A stretch of 30,235 bases of DNA from a virus, in IMG/VR virus record IMGVR_UViG_3300042467_000968, positions 1-30,235 of that record. One strand, 5' to 3'. A program made the translations under genes and the position numbers. Of this stretch, positions 19,879 through 27,180 are shown in pieces; positions within the stretch are counted from its first letter, which is position 1, and each line of letters begins with the position of its first letter. The notes beneath the pieces were generated by a model. It was not told where the DNA came from, did no database searches, and saw only the letters and a list, made by a program, of their open reading frames with translations.

Positions 19879-21761
19879 TGGATATCGTCACCATCGATCT
19901 GGAGACCTACTACGACCGCGAGTATTCGCTGTCGAAGATGACGACCGAAGCCTACGTGCGCGATCCGCGCTTCGAGGTGGTCGGTGTTGCCATCAAGGTG
20001 AACGGGTTCCCGACTGACTGGTACAGCGGCTCCGACCCGGGCAAGTTCCTGCGCCAACTCAACTACCGAGATAAGGCGATCCTCTGCCACAACACCGCCT
20101 TCGACGGTGCGATCCTGTCGTGGCACTACGGCATCCGCCCGAAGCTCTGGCTCGACACTCTGTCGATGGCGCGGCCACTGCATGGCAGCACGATTGGTGT
20201 GTCGCTCAAGGCGCTCGCCACGCACTACGGCCTTGGTGAGAAGGGCGACGAGGTGCTGCGCACGCTCGGGATGCGAAGGGCTGACTTCACGCCCGACGCG
20301 ATGGCACGCTACGCTGAGTACTGCGTGAAGGATGTGGACCTCACCTACGCGCTGTTCCGCAAGCTGGCCAAAGGGTTTCCCTCGCAGGAGATCCATCTCA
20401 TCGACACCATCCTGCGCATGTACACAGAGCCTTCGCTGGTTCTGGATACCGATCTGCTGAACAAGCACCTCGACGAAGTGGTGACGCGCAAGCAGGCGCT
20501 GTTGGATTCCTTCGGTCAGGCTGGTGACGACGACACAAAGTCCCTGCTGATGTCGAACGAGAAGTTCGCAGCATACCTACGCGATTGTGGTGTGACGCCG
20601 CCGACCAAGATCAGCAAGACCACGGGCAAGCCCACTTACGCCTTCAGCAAAACCGACAACGTGTTCACCTCAATGGTGGAGCATCCTGATGAGCGTGTCT
20701 CCACAGCGGTCGCTGCTCGCCTTGGTGTGAAGTCCACCATAGAGGAGAGCCGCACGCGCTCTCTGCTCAGTGTCGCGTCGCGTGGGCCGCTGCCCATCAT
20801 GCTCAACTACTACGGTGCGCACACTGGTCGCCTGAGCGGTGGCGACAAGATGAACCTCCAGAACCTGCCGCGTGGCGGTGCGCTGCGACGTTCCTTGTGT
20901 GCGCCCGATGGCAAGCTGTTGGTGGCGTGCGACTCGTCGCAGATCGAAGCGCGTGTGGTGGCGTGGCTGGCAGGGCAGAGCGATCTGCTTGAAGCCTTCG
21001 CACAGGGGCGTGATGTCTACAGCGAATTTGCCAGTGCGGTGTACCAGCGCAAGGTCAGCAAGAGCGACAAGCTCGAACGCTTCGTTGGTAAGACCTGCAT
21101 TCTTGGCCTGGGCTACGGCATGGGTGCGGCGAAGTTCCGCGACACGCTGGCGCTCGGCATGGGCGGCATCAAGGTGGAGATCGAGGAGGTCGAAGCCTTG
21201 CGCATCGTGAAGCTCTACCGTGAGAAGAACTCTCGCATCGCCATGCTGTGGACCCGCTGCTCCAGTGCGCTCAACAGCATCGCAGGCGGCATGGAGTTCG
21301 ACATCGCGCCGAAGGTGCTGGCGTCGCTGGTCACCACGAAGGAAGGCATCCGCCTGCCTAACAACCTCGCTATCCGCTACCCGGCGCTGCAAGAGACCGA
21401 CCAGAACGGGTACGTGTATGCCAGCGACCAGCGTCAGTTCCGCGAGGCGCTGAGGGCGCGCGTGGTGGGCGAGCCTGTAGAGGCCGACAAGATGACCCGC
21501 ATCTACGGCGGCAAGGTTGTTGAGAACATCGTGCAGGCCGTGGCGCGCATCGTCGTCACCGACCAGCTGGTGGAGATCAGCAAGCGGTACAAGGTCGTGC
21601 TTCAGGTGCACGACGAAGTGGTCATCGTGTGCGACGAGGATGAGGCCGAGGAGGCCAAGGCGTTCGTGATGGGCGTGATGTCCACACCGCCTGAGTGGGC
21701 CAAGGGCCTGCCCGTCGCGTGCGAAGCTGACGTTGGTAAGACCTACGGAGATGCGAAGTGA
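19878..21761 (+). CDS. Family A DNA polymerase with 3'-5' exonuclease
   Basis: 627 aa from ATG 19878; the frame extends to 19698 only inside the previous gene. It replicates the phage genome. The proofreading domain has Exo I DLE (D7, E9), Exo II D76 (CHNTAFDGAIL) and Exo III Y148/D152 (YAEYCVKDVDLTY). The polymerase domain has motif A with D352 (VACDSSQIEARVV), motif B around K405 (RFVGKTCILGLGYGMG) and motif C H578-D579-E580 (LQVHDEVVIV). The length is short for a Pol I because the 5' nuclease domain is absent, as in T7-like enzymes. All catalytic residues are present. The next gene starts with a GTG overlapping its stop. Confidence 0.95.
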   Translation: MDIVTIDLETYYDREYSLSKMTTEAYVRDPRFEVVGVAIKVNGFPTDWYSGSDPGKFLRQLNYRDKAILCHNTAFDGAILSWHYGIRPKLWLDTLSMARPLHGSTIGVSLKALATHYGLGEKGDEVLRTLGMRRADFTPDAMARYAEYCVKDVDLTYALFRKLAKGFPSQEIHLIDTILRMYTEPSLVLDTDLLNKHLDEVVTRKQALLDSFGQAGDDDTKSLLMSNEKFAAYLRDCGVTPPTKISKTTGKPTYAFSKTDNVFTSMVEHPDERVSTAVAARLGVKSTIEESRTRSLLSVASRGPLPIMLNYYGAHTGRLSGGDKMNLQNLPRGGALRRSLCAPDGKLLVACDSSQIEARVVAWLAGQSDLLEAFAQGRDVYSEFASAVYQRKVSKSDKLERFVGKTCILGLGYGMGAAKFRDTLALGMGGIKVEIEEVEALRIVKLYREKNSRIAMLWTRCSSALNSIAGGMEFDIAPKVLASLVTTKEGIRLPNNLAIRYPALQETDQNGYVYASDQRQFREALRARVVGEPVEADKMTRIYGGKVVENIVQAVARIVVTDQLVEISKRYKVVLQVHDEVVIVCDEDEAEEAKAFVMGVMSTPPEWAKGLPVACEADVGKTYGDAK

Positions 21762-22159
21762 TCACCCGTACGATCTGGTGCTGCGCATGTCTCAAGGATG
21801 TGGAAGCCCGCCTCACCGATGGCCGGGAGATATACCCACACCGCCCTGACCTAGCCGACCACCCACGCTGGAAGTGCGATACCTGCGGTAACCATGTGGG
21901 GTGCCACAACCAAGCGAAGATACGCAACCCTCGCCCCTTGGGTAATATACCCACCCCGGAGCTAAGTAACGCTAGGCGACACATCCACGCGATCTTAGAT
22001 CCCCTGTGGCAGTCGAAGCGGATGACGCGGAGTGAAGTCTATACCGCCATCTCAAATAGACTTGGGTATCGCTACCATACAGCCGAGATCAAAACTTTAT
22101 ATGAAGCTCGCTGCATATATTTCATCGTAAAGGAGCTGAGCCGTGAGCAGCTGGCATAA
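21758..22159 (+). CDS. Zinc-finger-containing (DUF3268-like) protein
   Basis: 133 aa from GTG 21758, overlapping the polymerase stop. The N-terminal half holds WCCACLKDVEARLTDGREIY and WKCDTCGNHVGCHN, two CxxC pairs plus His residues: one zinc ribbon. The second half has ARRHIHAILDPLWQSKRMTR and SEVYTAISNRLGYRYHTAEI, which I associate with the DUF3268 zinc-finger-containing phage family. Function is unknown; its place between polymerase and dCMP deaminase suggests a link to replication. Its second half uses more A/T in third positions than its neighbours. Confidence 0.78.
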   Translation: MITRTIWCCACLKDVEARLTDGREIYPHRPDLADHPRWKCDTCGNHVGCHNQAKIRNPRPLGNIPTPELSNARRHIHAILDPLWQSKRMTRSEVYTAISNRLGYRYHTAEIKTLYEARCIYFIVKELSREQLA

Positions 22160-22589
22160 CTACTTCATGGACCTCGCGCACAAGACGGCCTCCCGGTCCA
22201 AGGACCCCACCACCAAGGTGGGTTGCATCGTCACCTCCAAGGACAAGGTGGTCGTGGCGTCGGGCTACAACGGCATCCCCCAGGGGGTGGCTGATCTGCC
22301 TGAGCGCATGGAGCGTCCGGCTAAGTACCTCTGGACTGCCCACGCTGAGGAGAACGCGGTGGCCCTGGCGGCCCGCGTTGGGGCATCGCTGCGCGATGGC
22401 TCGGCCTACGTCACCCACCACCCGTGCAGCCGCTGCGCGCGGAGCCTGATCCAGGCCGGGATCAAGGTGGTCTACATCGGCGATGGCACCACGAGTATGC
22501 CCGCAGAGGAGTTCGACGTAGCCCGGATGATGTTTACAGAGGCGGGTGTGGAGCTGCTACACTTGCCTCCCGAACCAGACGAAGGCTGA
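22143..22589 (+). CDS. Deoxycytidylate (dCMP) deaminase
   Basis: 148 aa from GTG 22143 (AAGGAG upstream). It converts dCMP to dUMP, the precursor for dTMP. The zinc-binding deaminase motifs are HAEEN (H67, E69, proton donor) and PCSRC (94-98, C95 and C98). The N-terminus (SWHNYFMDLAHKTASRSKDP) and YNGIPQG segment are typical of phage and bacterial dCMP deaminases. It overlaps the previous gene by 17 bases. The length is normal for phage forms. Riboflavin-pathway or CMP/dCMP relatives share the motif, but the SKDPTTKVGCIV block favours dCMP. Confidence 0.93.
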   Translation: MSSWHNYFMDLAHKTASRSKDPTTKVGCIVTSKDKVVVASGYNGIPQGVADLPERMERPAKYLWTAHAEENAVALAARVGASLRDGSAYVTHHPCSRCARSLIQAGIKVVYIGDGTTSMPAEEFDVARMMFTEAGVELLHLPPEPDEG

Positions 22590-22591
22590 CC

Positions 22592-23257
22592 ATGGCTACG
22601 ACGCTCTCTCACTCGTTCTCATCCATCAAGATGTATGAGAACTGCCCCTTCCGGTACTACCACCAGCGTATCGCCAGGACGGTAACCGACCAGGGGGGTG
22701 AGGCGAGCGCCCATGGCGAGCGCATCCACAAGTACATCGAGGACCGGCTGAAGGGGACGCACACCCCCGGCGAGATCGCCGACATCGCTAACCTTGAGCC
22801 GGTCATCGCCAGTGTGGAGAAGCTGGCAGCGGGTGGTACGCTCGCCACTGAGCAGCAGTTGACACTTACGCAGGAACTGAAGCCCACCTCTTGGTTCGCC
22901 AAGGATGCGTGGCTCCGGTCCATCCTCGATGTCATGGTGGTGCAGGGTTCCAAGGCCGTGGTGCTGGACTGGAAGACCGGCAAGCGGCGGCCTGACTTTA
23001 CGCAGTTGGAGCTGTTCGCTTTACAGGTGTTCGCGCATCAGCCGGACGTGCAGGAGGTCAGCACCGGGTTCATCTGGACCAAGGATCTGGCCTTCGACCG
23101 GGAGACCTACAAGCGCGCGGATGCACCCGCGCTATGGGCGAAGCTGCTGGAGCGCATCCACCGGATCGAGCAGTCCGTGGAGACCAACGTGTGGCCGATG
23201 AAGCCGAGCGGCCTGTGCCGCTTCTGCCCGTGCAACCACTTTTGTGATGCGGCCTGA
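22592..23257 (+). CDS. PD-(D/E)XK nuclease, RecB/Cas4-like with likely Fe-S cluster
   Basis: 221 aa from ATG 22592; a longer open frame overlaps the deaminase. The N-terminus SFSSIKMYENCPFRYY is typical of the PDDEXK_1 (RecB/Cas4-type) family. The catalytic residues are H41 (ASAHGERIHKYIE), D113 (SILDVMVV) and D126-x-K128 (VVLDWKTGK), with a Gln following (Q138). Cys18 plus the C-terminal cluster C209, C212 and C218 (CRFCPCNHFC) provide four thiols for an iron-sulfur cluster, as in Cas4 and AddB. It would trim DNA ends for recombination-dependent replication. There is no CRISPR or cas gene nearby. Confidence 0.87.
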   Translation: MATTLSHSFSSIKMYENCPFRYYHQRIARTVTDQGGEASAHGERIHKYIEDRLKGTHTPGEIADIANLEPVIASVEKLAAGGTLATEQQLTLTQELKPTSWFAKDAWLRSILDVMVVQGSKAVVLDWKTGKRRPDFTQLELFALQVFAHQPDVQEVSTGFIWTKDLAFDRETYKRADAPALWAKLLERIHRIEQSVETNVWPMKPSGLCRFCPCNHFCDAA

Positions 23258-23263
23258 CTTGAC

Positions 23264-23596
23264 ATGAGCACGCCAGAAGGTAAAGTGAAGGCCAAGGTTG
23301 ACAGGATGCTCAACCAGTTTGGGGTGTGGTTCTTCTCCCCCCAGGCTGGTCCTTATGGGCGGGCTGGCATCCCTGACAGGATCGCCTGTGTAGACGGGCG
23401 ATTTGTCGGTATCGAGGTGAAGGCAGACGAAACCCGGAAGCCCACTAAGCTCCAGGTCCAGTGCATGGAAAAGATAGAGGCGTCAGGTGGAAAGTGCTTC
23501 GTCGTGTATGACGAGGCCACACTTGACAAAGCAAGAATGTACATTGCGGAGGTACTAGGTGTTAGTAGTCGAACAGGCAAAGGCCCTAGCCCTTAA
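23264..23596 (+). CDS. VRR-NUC domain nuclease
   Basis: 110 aa from ATG 23264. The stand-alone VRR-NUC fold (a PD-(D/E)XK variant) is shown by GPYGRAGIPDRIACVDGRFV with D38, then GIEVKADETRKPTKLQVQCM with E51, K53 and Q65. Family members cleave branched DNA, and phages often encode them beside an SNF2-type helicase, as here. The next gene starts inside its last 38 bases in another frame. The final residues (VLGVSSRTGKGPSP) look translated only because of that overlap. Confidence 0.9.
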   Translation: MSTPEGKVKAKVDRMLNQFGVWFFSPQAGPYGRAGIPDRIACVDGRFVGIEVKADETRKPTKLQVQCMEKIEASGGKCFVVYDEATLDKARMYIAEVLGVSSRTGKGPSP

Positions 23597-25103
23597 ACTG
23601 AACAACCCTGCCCGCGTTCTGGAGTCCGTCCCCACGGCGCGGATGCTGCGCCCGGATGTGCTGGTGCTGCCGCACCGGCTGGATGAGACCCAAGTCCTGC
23701 GGAACCTGGGCTTCGATGCACCCTCGCCGATCCTCCACTACTACGGCTGGCCGGGTCGCTTTAAGCCCTACGAACACCAGCGCCAGACGGCAGCCTTCCT
23801 GACGCTGCACAAGAAGGCCCTGGTGCTAAACGAGATCGGCACCGGCAAGTCCATGAGTGCGCTGTGGGCGGCTGACTACCTGCTCTCCACGCGCAAGGTA
23901 TCGAAGGTGCTGATCCTCTCGCCCCTCTCCACGCTGGAGCGGGTGTGGAACGACGCCATCTTTATGAACTTCGTGGGCCGTCGCGCCGTGGTGCTGCACG
24001 GCACCGCAGAGAAGCGGAAGAAGCTGCTGAACAGCGACGCTGACTACTACATCATCAACCACGATGGCTTTGAGATCATCGCTGAGGAGGCCATCGGCAA
24101 GTTCGATCTGGTGATCGTCGATGAGGCGGCAGTGCTGCGCAACCCGGGCACGCGCCGGTTCAAGGTGATGCGCAAGTGGATGAGCCAGAACCCCGATGCA
24201 CGGCTCTGGTTGATGACGGGCACACCGACGCCGAACGAACCGACTGATGCGTGGGCGCTAGCGAAGCTGGTGGATAGCCCGTTCTGCACATCAACCTACA
24301 CGGCGTTCCGTGATCAGGTGATGATGAAGATCGGTCAGTACAAATGGCTGCCGCGCACAACCTCCATCGAGACTGTGCAGCACATCCTTCAGCCATCGGT
24401 GAGGTACACGCGCGACGAGTGCTTCGATCTGCCCGATACCGTGGTGCAGCATCGCCGCGTGGAGCTGACACCAGATCAGCGCAAGCACTATGATCGCATG
24501 ATGCGCCACCTCGTCTCCGAGGTGCAGGGAAGTGAGGCAACGATCACGGCGGTGAACGAAGCCGTGAAGATGCAGAAGCTCGTACAGATCGCTTGCGGTG
24601 TCGCGTACGACGACGATGGCCGCAATGTGGAACTCGACTGCTCGCCGCGTGTAAGCCTCGTGTCGGAGATCATCGAGGAGGCTGGGCAGAAGGTTATCAT
24701 CTTCGTACCGCTCACAGGCACACTGAACATGCTGGAGCGTGAGCTTGGTAAGAAGTGGTCAGTGGCGGTGGTGAACGGTGCAGTGAGCGCATCAGAGCGC
24801 AACACGATCTTTCGCAACTTCCAGGAGGCCAAGGACCCGCACGTGCTGATTGCCCATCCGGCTACGATGGCGCATGGCTTGACATTGACCGCTGCCAGTA
24901 CTGTGATCTGGTACGGTCCGATCACCAGCAACGAGCAGTACGTGCAGGCGAACGGTCGCGTCGAACGCATCGGCAAGCGCCATGTGTCGAACGTGATCCA
25001 CATCGAGGCGACAGACCTTGAGGCGCGGATCTATGACCGACTGAAGGGTAAGCAGAAGCTGCAAGGCTTGCTGCTCGACCTGATCCAACAACAAACGAGG
25101 TGA
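23559..25103 (+). CDS. SNF2-type superfamily 2 helicase
   Basis: 514 aa from GTG 23559, with GGAGG at good spacing. The two RecA-like domains show motif I NEIGTGKS (91-98), motif II DEAA (188-191), motif III TGTP (220-223) and motif VI QANGRVERIGK (463-473), plus a YEHQ start (71-74). This is the order of SNF2/DEAD-like helicases that translocate on duplex DNA. In phages they probably remodel branched intermediates together with the VRR-NUC nuclease encoded just upstream. The first 60 residues are a specific N-terminal extension. Confidence 0.93.
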   Translation: MLVVEQAKALALKLNNPARVLESVPTARMLRPDVLVLPHRLDETQVLRNLGFDAPSPILHYYGWPGRFKPYEHQRQTAAFLTLHKKALVLNEIGTGKSMSALWAADYLLSTRKVSKVLILSPLSTLERVWNDAIFMNFVGRRAVVLHGTAEKRKKLLNSDADYYIINHDGFEIIAEEAIGKFDLVIVDEAAVLRNPGTRRFKVMRKWMSQNPDARLWLMTGTPTPNEPTDAWALAKLVDSPFCTSTYTAFRDQVMMKIGQYKWLPRTTSIETVQHILQPSVRYTRDECFDLPDTVVQHRRVELTPDQRKHYDRMMRHLVSEVQGSEATITAVNEAVKMQKLVQIACGVAYDDDGRNVELDCSPRVSLVSEIIEEAGQKVIIFVPLTGTLNMLERELGKKWSVAVVNGAVSASERNTIFRNFQEAKDPHVLIAHPATMAHGLTLTAASTVIWYGPITSNEQYVQANGRVERIGKRHVSNVIHIEATDLEARIYDRLKGKQKLQGLLLDLIQQQTR

Positions 25104-25107
25104 ACAA

Positions 25108-25515
25108 ATGCCTGAACTAAACGTGGATCAAGTGATCTCAGCGTACCTCAAGCTGAGGCACCAGAAGGATGCCGTGGAGAACGCGGCAAAGCAGGAGGTG
25201 CAGGTCATCAAGGATAAGATGGCCAAGCTGGAGTCGTGGCTGCTGTCGCAGGCCAACGAGCAGAGCGTCACTTCCTTCAAGACCAAGAGCGGCACGGCCT
25301 TCGTCACCACGACGGACTACGCGAACGTGGCTGACTGGGATGCGGTGCTCGCTTACGTGAAGGCGAACGAAGCCTTCGACATGCTGGAGCGGCGCGTCAG
25401 CAAGATCGCAGTGCGCGGCTACATCGAGAGCAAGGGCGCTGTGCCCGCTGGTGTGAACTACGGCACGAAGATCGAGATCAACGTGCGCAAGCCGACCGCC
25501 AGGGTGGATGACTGA
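25108..25515 (+). CDS. Conserved-type phage protein with N-terminal coiled coil
   Basis: 135 aa from ATG 25108, preceded by CGAGGTG. The N-terminus forms a long coiled coil (LKLRHQKDAVENAAKQEVQV, then IKDKMAKLESWLLSQANEQS). The second half has VTSFKTKSGTAFVTTTDYAN and MLERRVSKIAVRGYIESKGA, VPAGVNYGTKIEINVRKP, a block I have seen in many phages near replication and recombination genes. The shape (coiled coil plus small beta domain) recalls host-nuclease inhibitor or Gam-type proteins, but that is only a resemblance. It sits four bases after the SNF2 helicase. Confidence 0.78.
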   Translation: MPELNVDQVISAYLKLRHQKDAVENAAKQEVQVIKDKMAKLESWLLSQANEQSVTSFKTKSGTAFVTTTDYANVADWDAVLAYVKANEAFDMLERRVSKIAVRGYIESKGAVPAGVNYGTKIEINVRKPTARVDD

Positions 25516-25834
25516 GATGATCAAGGGGCTGGTAAGGAAGGTGGTCACCTGGGCGCTGAAGGATAAGTCCGCCGTGACGACCGAGTTTGGGGCACGCAAT
25601 CTGACCGGCATGATCCGCGAGGGCAGCGTACCGGTGATAACAGTGTGGCCGATCTCCAACGGCTACCTGATTGTGAACGGTTATAACCCTATGATGATGA
25701 ACGACCCCACGATCATCTACGTCAAGGATATCGCAGAGATTGGTGAGCAGATCGCCACCATGCAGGCGCGTGTTGCGATTGGGGTGCCGAGCACTGTGAA
25801 GCTCCGCCCTACCTTCAACATCGGCAGCCCGTGA
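25508..25834 (+). CDS. Small protein, unknown
   Basis: 108 aa from ATG 25508, overlapping the previous stop (ATG ACT GA); ATG 25517 is also possible. The sequence has MTEMIKGLVRKVVTWALKDK, then VITVWPISNGYLIVNGYNPM and IYVKDIAEIGEQIATMQARV. A helix, a beta-hairpin with many aromatic residues and a final helix are predicted by eye. No metal site or known motif. It lies between the coiled-coil protein and the likely ssDNA-binding protein. Confidence 0.7.
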   Translation: MTEMIKGLVRKVVTWALKDKSAVTTEFGARNLTGMIREGSVPVITVWPISNGYLIVNGYNPMMMNDPTIIYVKDIAEIGEQIATMQARVAIGVPSTVKLRPTFNIGSP

Positions 25835-25857
25835 CTACCAACCCAGAGGAGAGAACT

Positions 25858-26853
25858 GTGAGCAACATCGTTCCCGCTAACATCAAGGTTCCGGCGCACC
25901 TCGCGGCGCGCGTCGGCAAGCCGTCTGCCCTGGCTCAGGCCATGGCCGGTGGCATCACTGGAGGCTCGGACTTCCCGCGCATCTCCATCAAGGGTGCGCG
26001 CTTCCGCATCGTTGAGGATGGCACCGAGACGGTGATCAACCAGACCAGCCTCGATGTGGTCGTGGTGGGCGCCAACCCGCGCCTGTCCAAGACGTGGTAT
26101 GCCAAGGAGTGGAACAAGGATGCCGAGCCTTCGGCACCGGACTGCTACTCGCTCGATGGCGTCGGCCCGAACCCGGAGAGCACCAGCCCGCAGAGCGATC
26201 TGTGCGCGTCGTGCAAGTGGAATGCCTGGGGCTCCAAGGTGGCTCCGAACGGTCAGCAGCTGAAGGCGTGCTCCGACAAGAAGCGCCTCGCGGTGGTGGC
26301 TGCCGATGACGCCACGGGTCCGGTGTATCTGCTGGAGGTGACCCCGGCTGCGCTGAAGGGCCTGAACGCCTATCAGAAGGAACTGTCGGTGCGGGGCATC
26401 GCCCCTGAGATCGTGCGCACGCGCATCTCCTTCGACACCGATGCGTCCTTCCCGAAGCTGATCTTCAGCTTTGGTGGCTTCCTCGATGAGGCTGCCATGG
26501 AGGCCATCGACAGCCTGTCGGGTTCCGATCAGGTGGCCGAGATCACGGGTGAGAAGGCGCAGGCCGTGCCGGTGCAGCCCGCTCCGGTTGAGGCTCCGCG
26601 TCGTGCGCCGCTGAAGACGGTGGCTGCTCCTGCCCCGGCTCCGGTCGAGGAAGAGGAGGCTCCTGCTCCCGCCCCGGCTGCGCCGAAGCGTGGATTTGGT
26701 GCGGCGAAGGCAGCCCCGGCTGCTCCTGCCCCGGCTCCGGCTGCTGCTCCGAAGCCTGCGGCGAAGGCGGCTGCTGTGGCCCCGGCGGGTGCGTCGTCGC
26801 TGGCCGACGAGATCGCTGGCCTGCTCGACGAGGTGGGAGCCGATGACGCCTAA
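25858..26853 (+). CDS. Likely ssDNA-binding protein with Pro/Ala linker and acidic tail
   Basis: 331 aa from GTG 25858, preceded by GGAGAG; an in-frame GTG at 25831 lacks a ribosome site. Residues 1-220 form the folded part, with DFPRISIKGARFRIVEDGTE and a four-Cys knuckle region (CYSLDGVGPNPES, then CASCKWNAWG, and QLKACSDKKR). Residues 225-310 are a Pro/Ala/Glu linker with internal DNA repeats (a 22-bp direct repeat at 26623 and 26719). The tail is acidic and hydrophobic (LADEIAGLLDEVGADDA), the design of phage SSBs that contact polymerase or helicase through the tail. The neighbours (SNF2, primase-helicase) fit. Confidence 0.77.
   Translation: MSNIVPANIKVPAHLAARVGKPSALAQAMAGGITGGSDFPRISIKGARFRIVEDGTETVINQTSLDVVVVGANPRLSKTWYAKEWNKDAEPSAPDCYSLDGVGPNPESTSPQSDLCASCKWNAWGSKVAPNGQQLKACSDKKRLAVVAADDATGPVYLLEVTPAALKGLNAYQKELSVRGIAPEIVRTRISFDTDASFPKLIFSFGGFLDEAAMEAIDSLSGSDQVAEITGEKAQAVPVQPAPVEAPRRAPLKTVAAPAPAPVEEEEAPAPAPAAPKRGFGAAKAAPAAPAPAPAAAPKPAAKAAAVAPAGASSLADEIAGLLDEVGADDA
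26623..26740 (+). repeat. Direct repeat encoding the Pro/Ala linker
   Basis: A 22-bp sequence at 26623-26644 recurs exactly at 26719-26740 and encodes Ala/Pro-rich residues. Related shorter copies lie between them, so slippage or recombination could change the linker length. Confidence 0.75.
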
Positions 26854-27124
26854 GGCCATCGACTTCAACAAGGTCGAAGCCCTCCGTCAGCACTTGATGC
26901 TGACGGCAGGGCAGCTGGCACAAATGCTTGGGGTCAGCCGCATGACTTACTACAACTGGTTGCGCGGCAAGCCCATCAGCAAGGCCAACGAGACCACCGC
27001 TCGTGCGGTGATCCGCAACCTGATCTTCCTCATGCACGCGCACCAGTGGCCTTCGGAGGAGATCACCAAGATGACTTCTAAGCAGAGGCACGAACGCCTG
27101 CTTGCTCTGCTCGCTGAGCGTTAA
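26843..27124 (+). CDS. Helix-turn-helix protein
   Basis: 93 aa from ATG 26843, with GGGAG upstream, overlapping the SSB-like gene by 11 bases; the longer frame is a shadow of the Pro/Ala-rich linker. Residues 15-50 are a XRE-type helix-turn-helix: LMLTAGQLAQMLGVSRMTYY, then NWLRGKPISKANETTARAV. The rest is a helical tail with MTSKQRHERLLALLAER. It lies between the SSB-like gene and the primase-helicase gene. A DNA-binding role in replication or control is likely. Confidence 0.8.
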   Translation: MTPKAIDFNKVEALRQHLMLTAGQLAQMLGVSRMTYYNWLRGKPISKANETTARAVIRNLIFLMHAHQWPSEEITKMTSKQRHERLLALLAER

Positions 27125-27130
27125 TACACT

Positions 27131-27156
27131 TGGGTGGGGAGTTGCCTCCCCACCCA
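27131..27156 (+). other. Stable hairpin ahead of the primase-helicase gene
   Basis: TGGGTGGGGAG and CTCCCCACCCA form an 11-bp stem with the loop TTGC in the 56-base gap between the helix-turn-helix gene and the primase gene. No T-tract follows. It may separate or stabilise transcripts of the large gene downstream. Confidence 0.65.
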
Positions 27157-27180
27157 CCATAAAACTAGGGTAGGGGAACC

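Noticed and set aside
20670-21611. 313-aa minus-strand open frame opposite the DNA polymerase
   Set aside because: The plus-strand polymerase has all catalytic motifs, so this is antisense noise.
22592-23257. Cas4 of a CRISPR system
   Set aside because: No repeats, spacers or other cas genes are visible; RecB-like Fe-S nucleases are common in phages without CRISPR.
23258-23263. TTGACA before the VRR-NUC gene, and similar ones at 22859, 23522 and 24879
   Set aside because: No acceptable -10 element at 16-18 bases; these lie within coding sequence or at gene joints by chance.
25717-26871. 384-aa minus-strand open frame opposite the SSB-like gene
   Set aside because: Ser/Arg-rich runs mirror the Pro/Ala linker of the plus-strand gene; no start signal.
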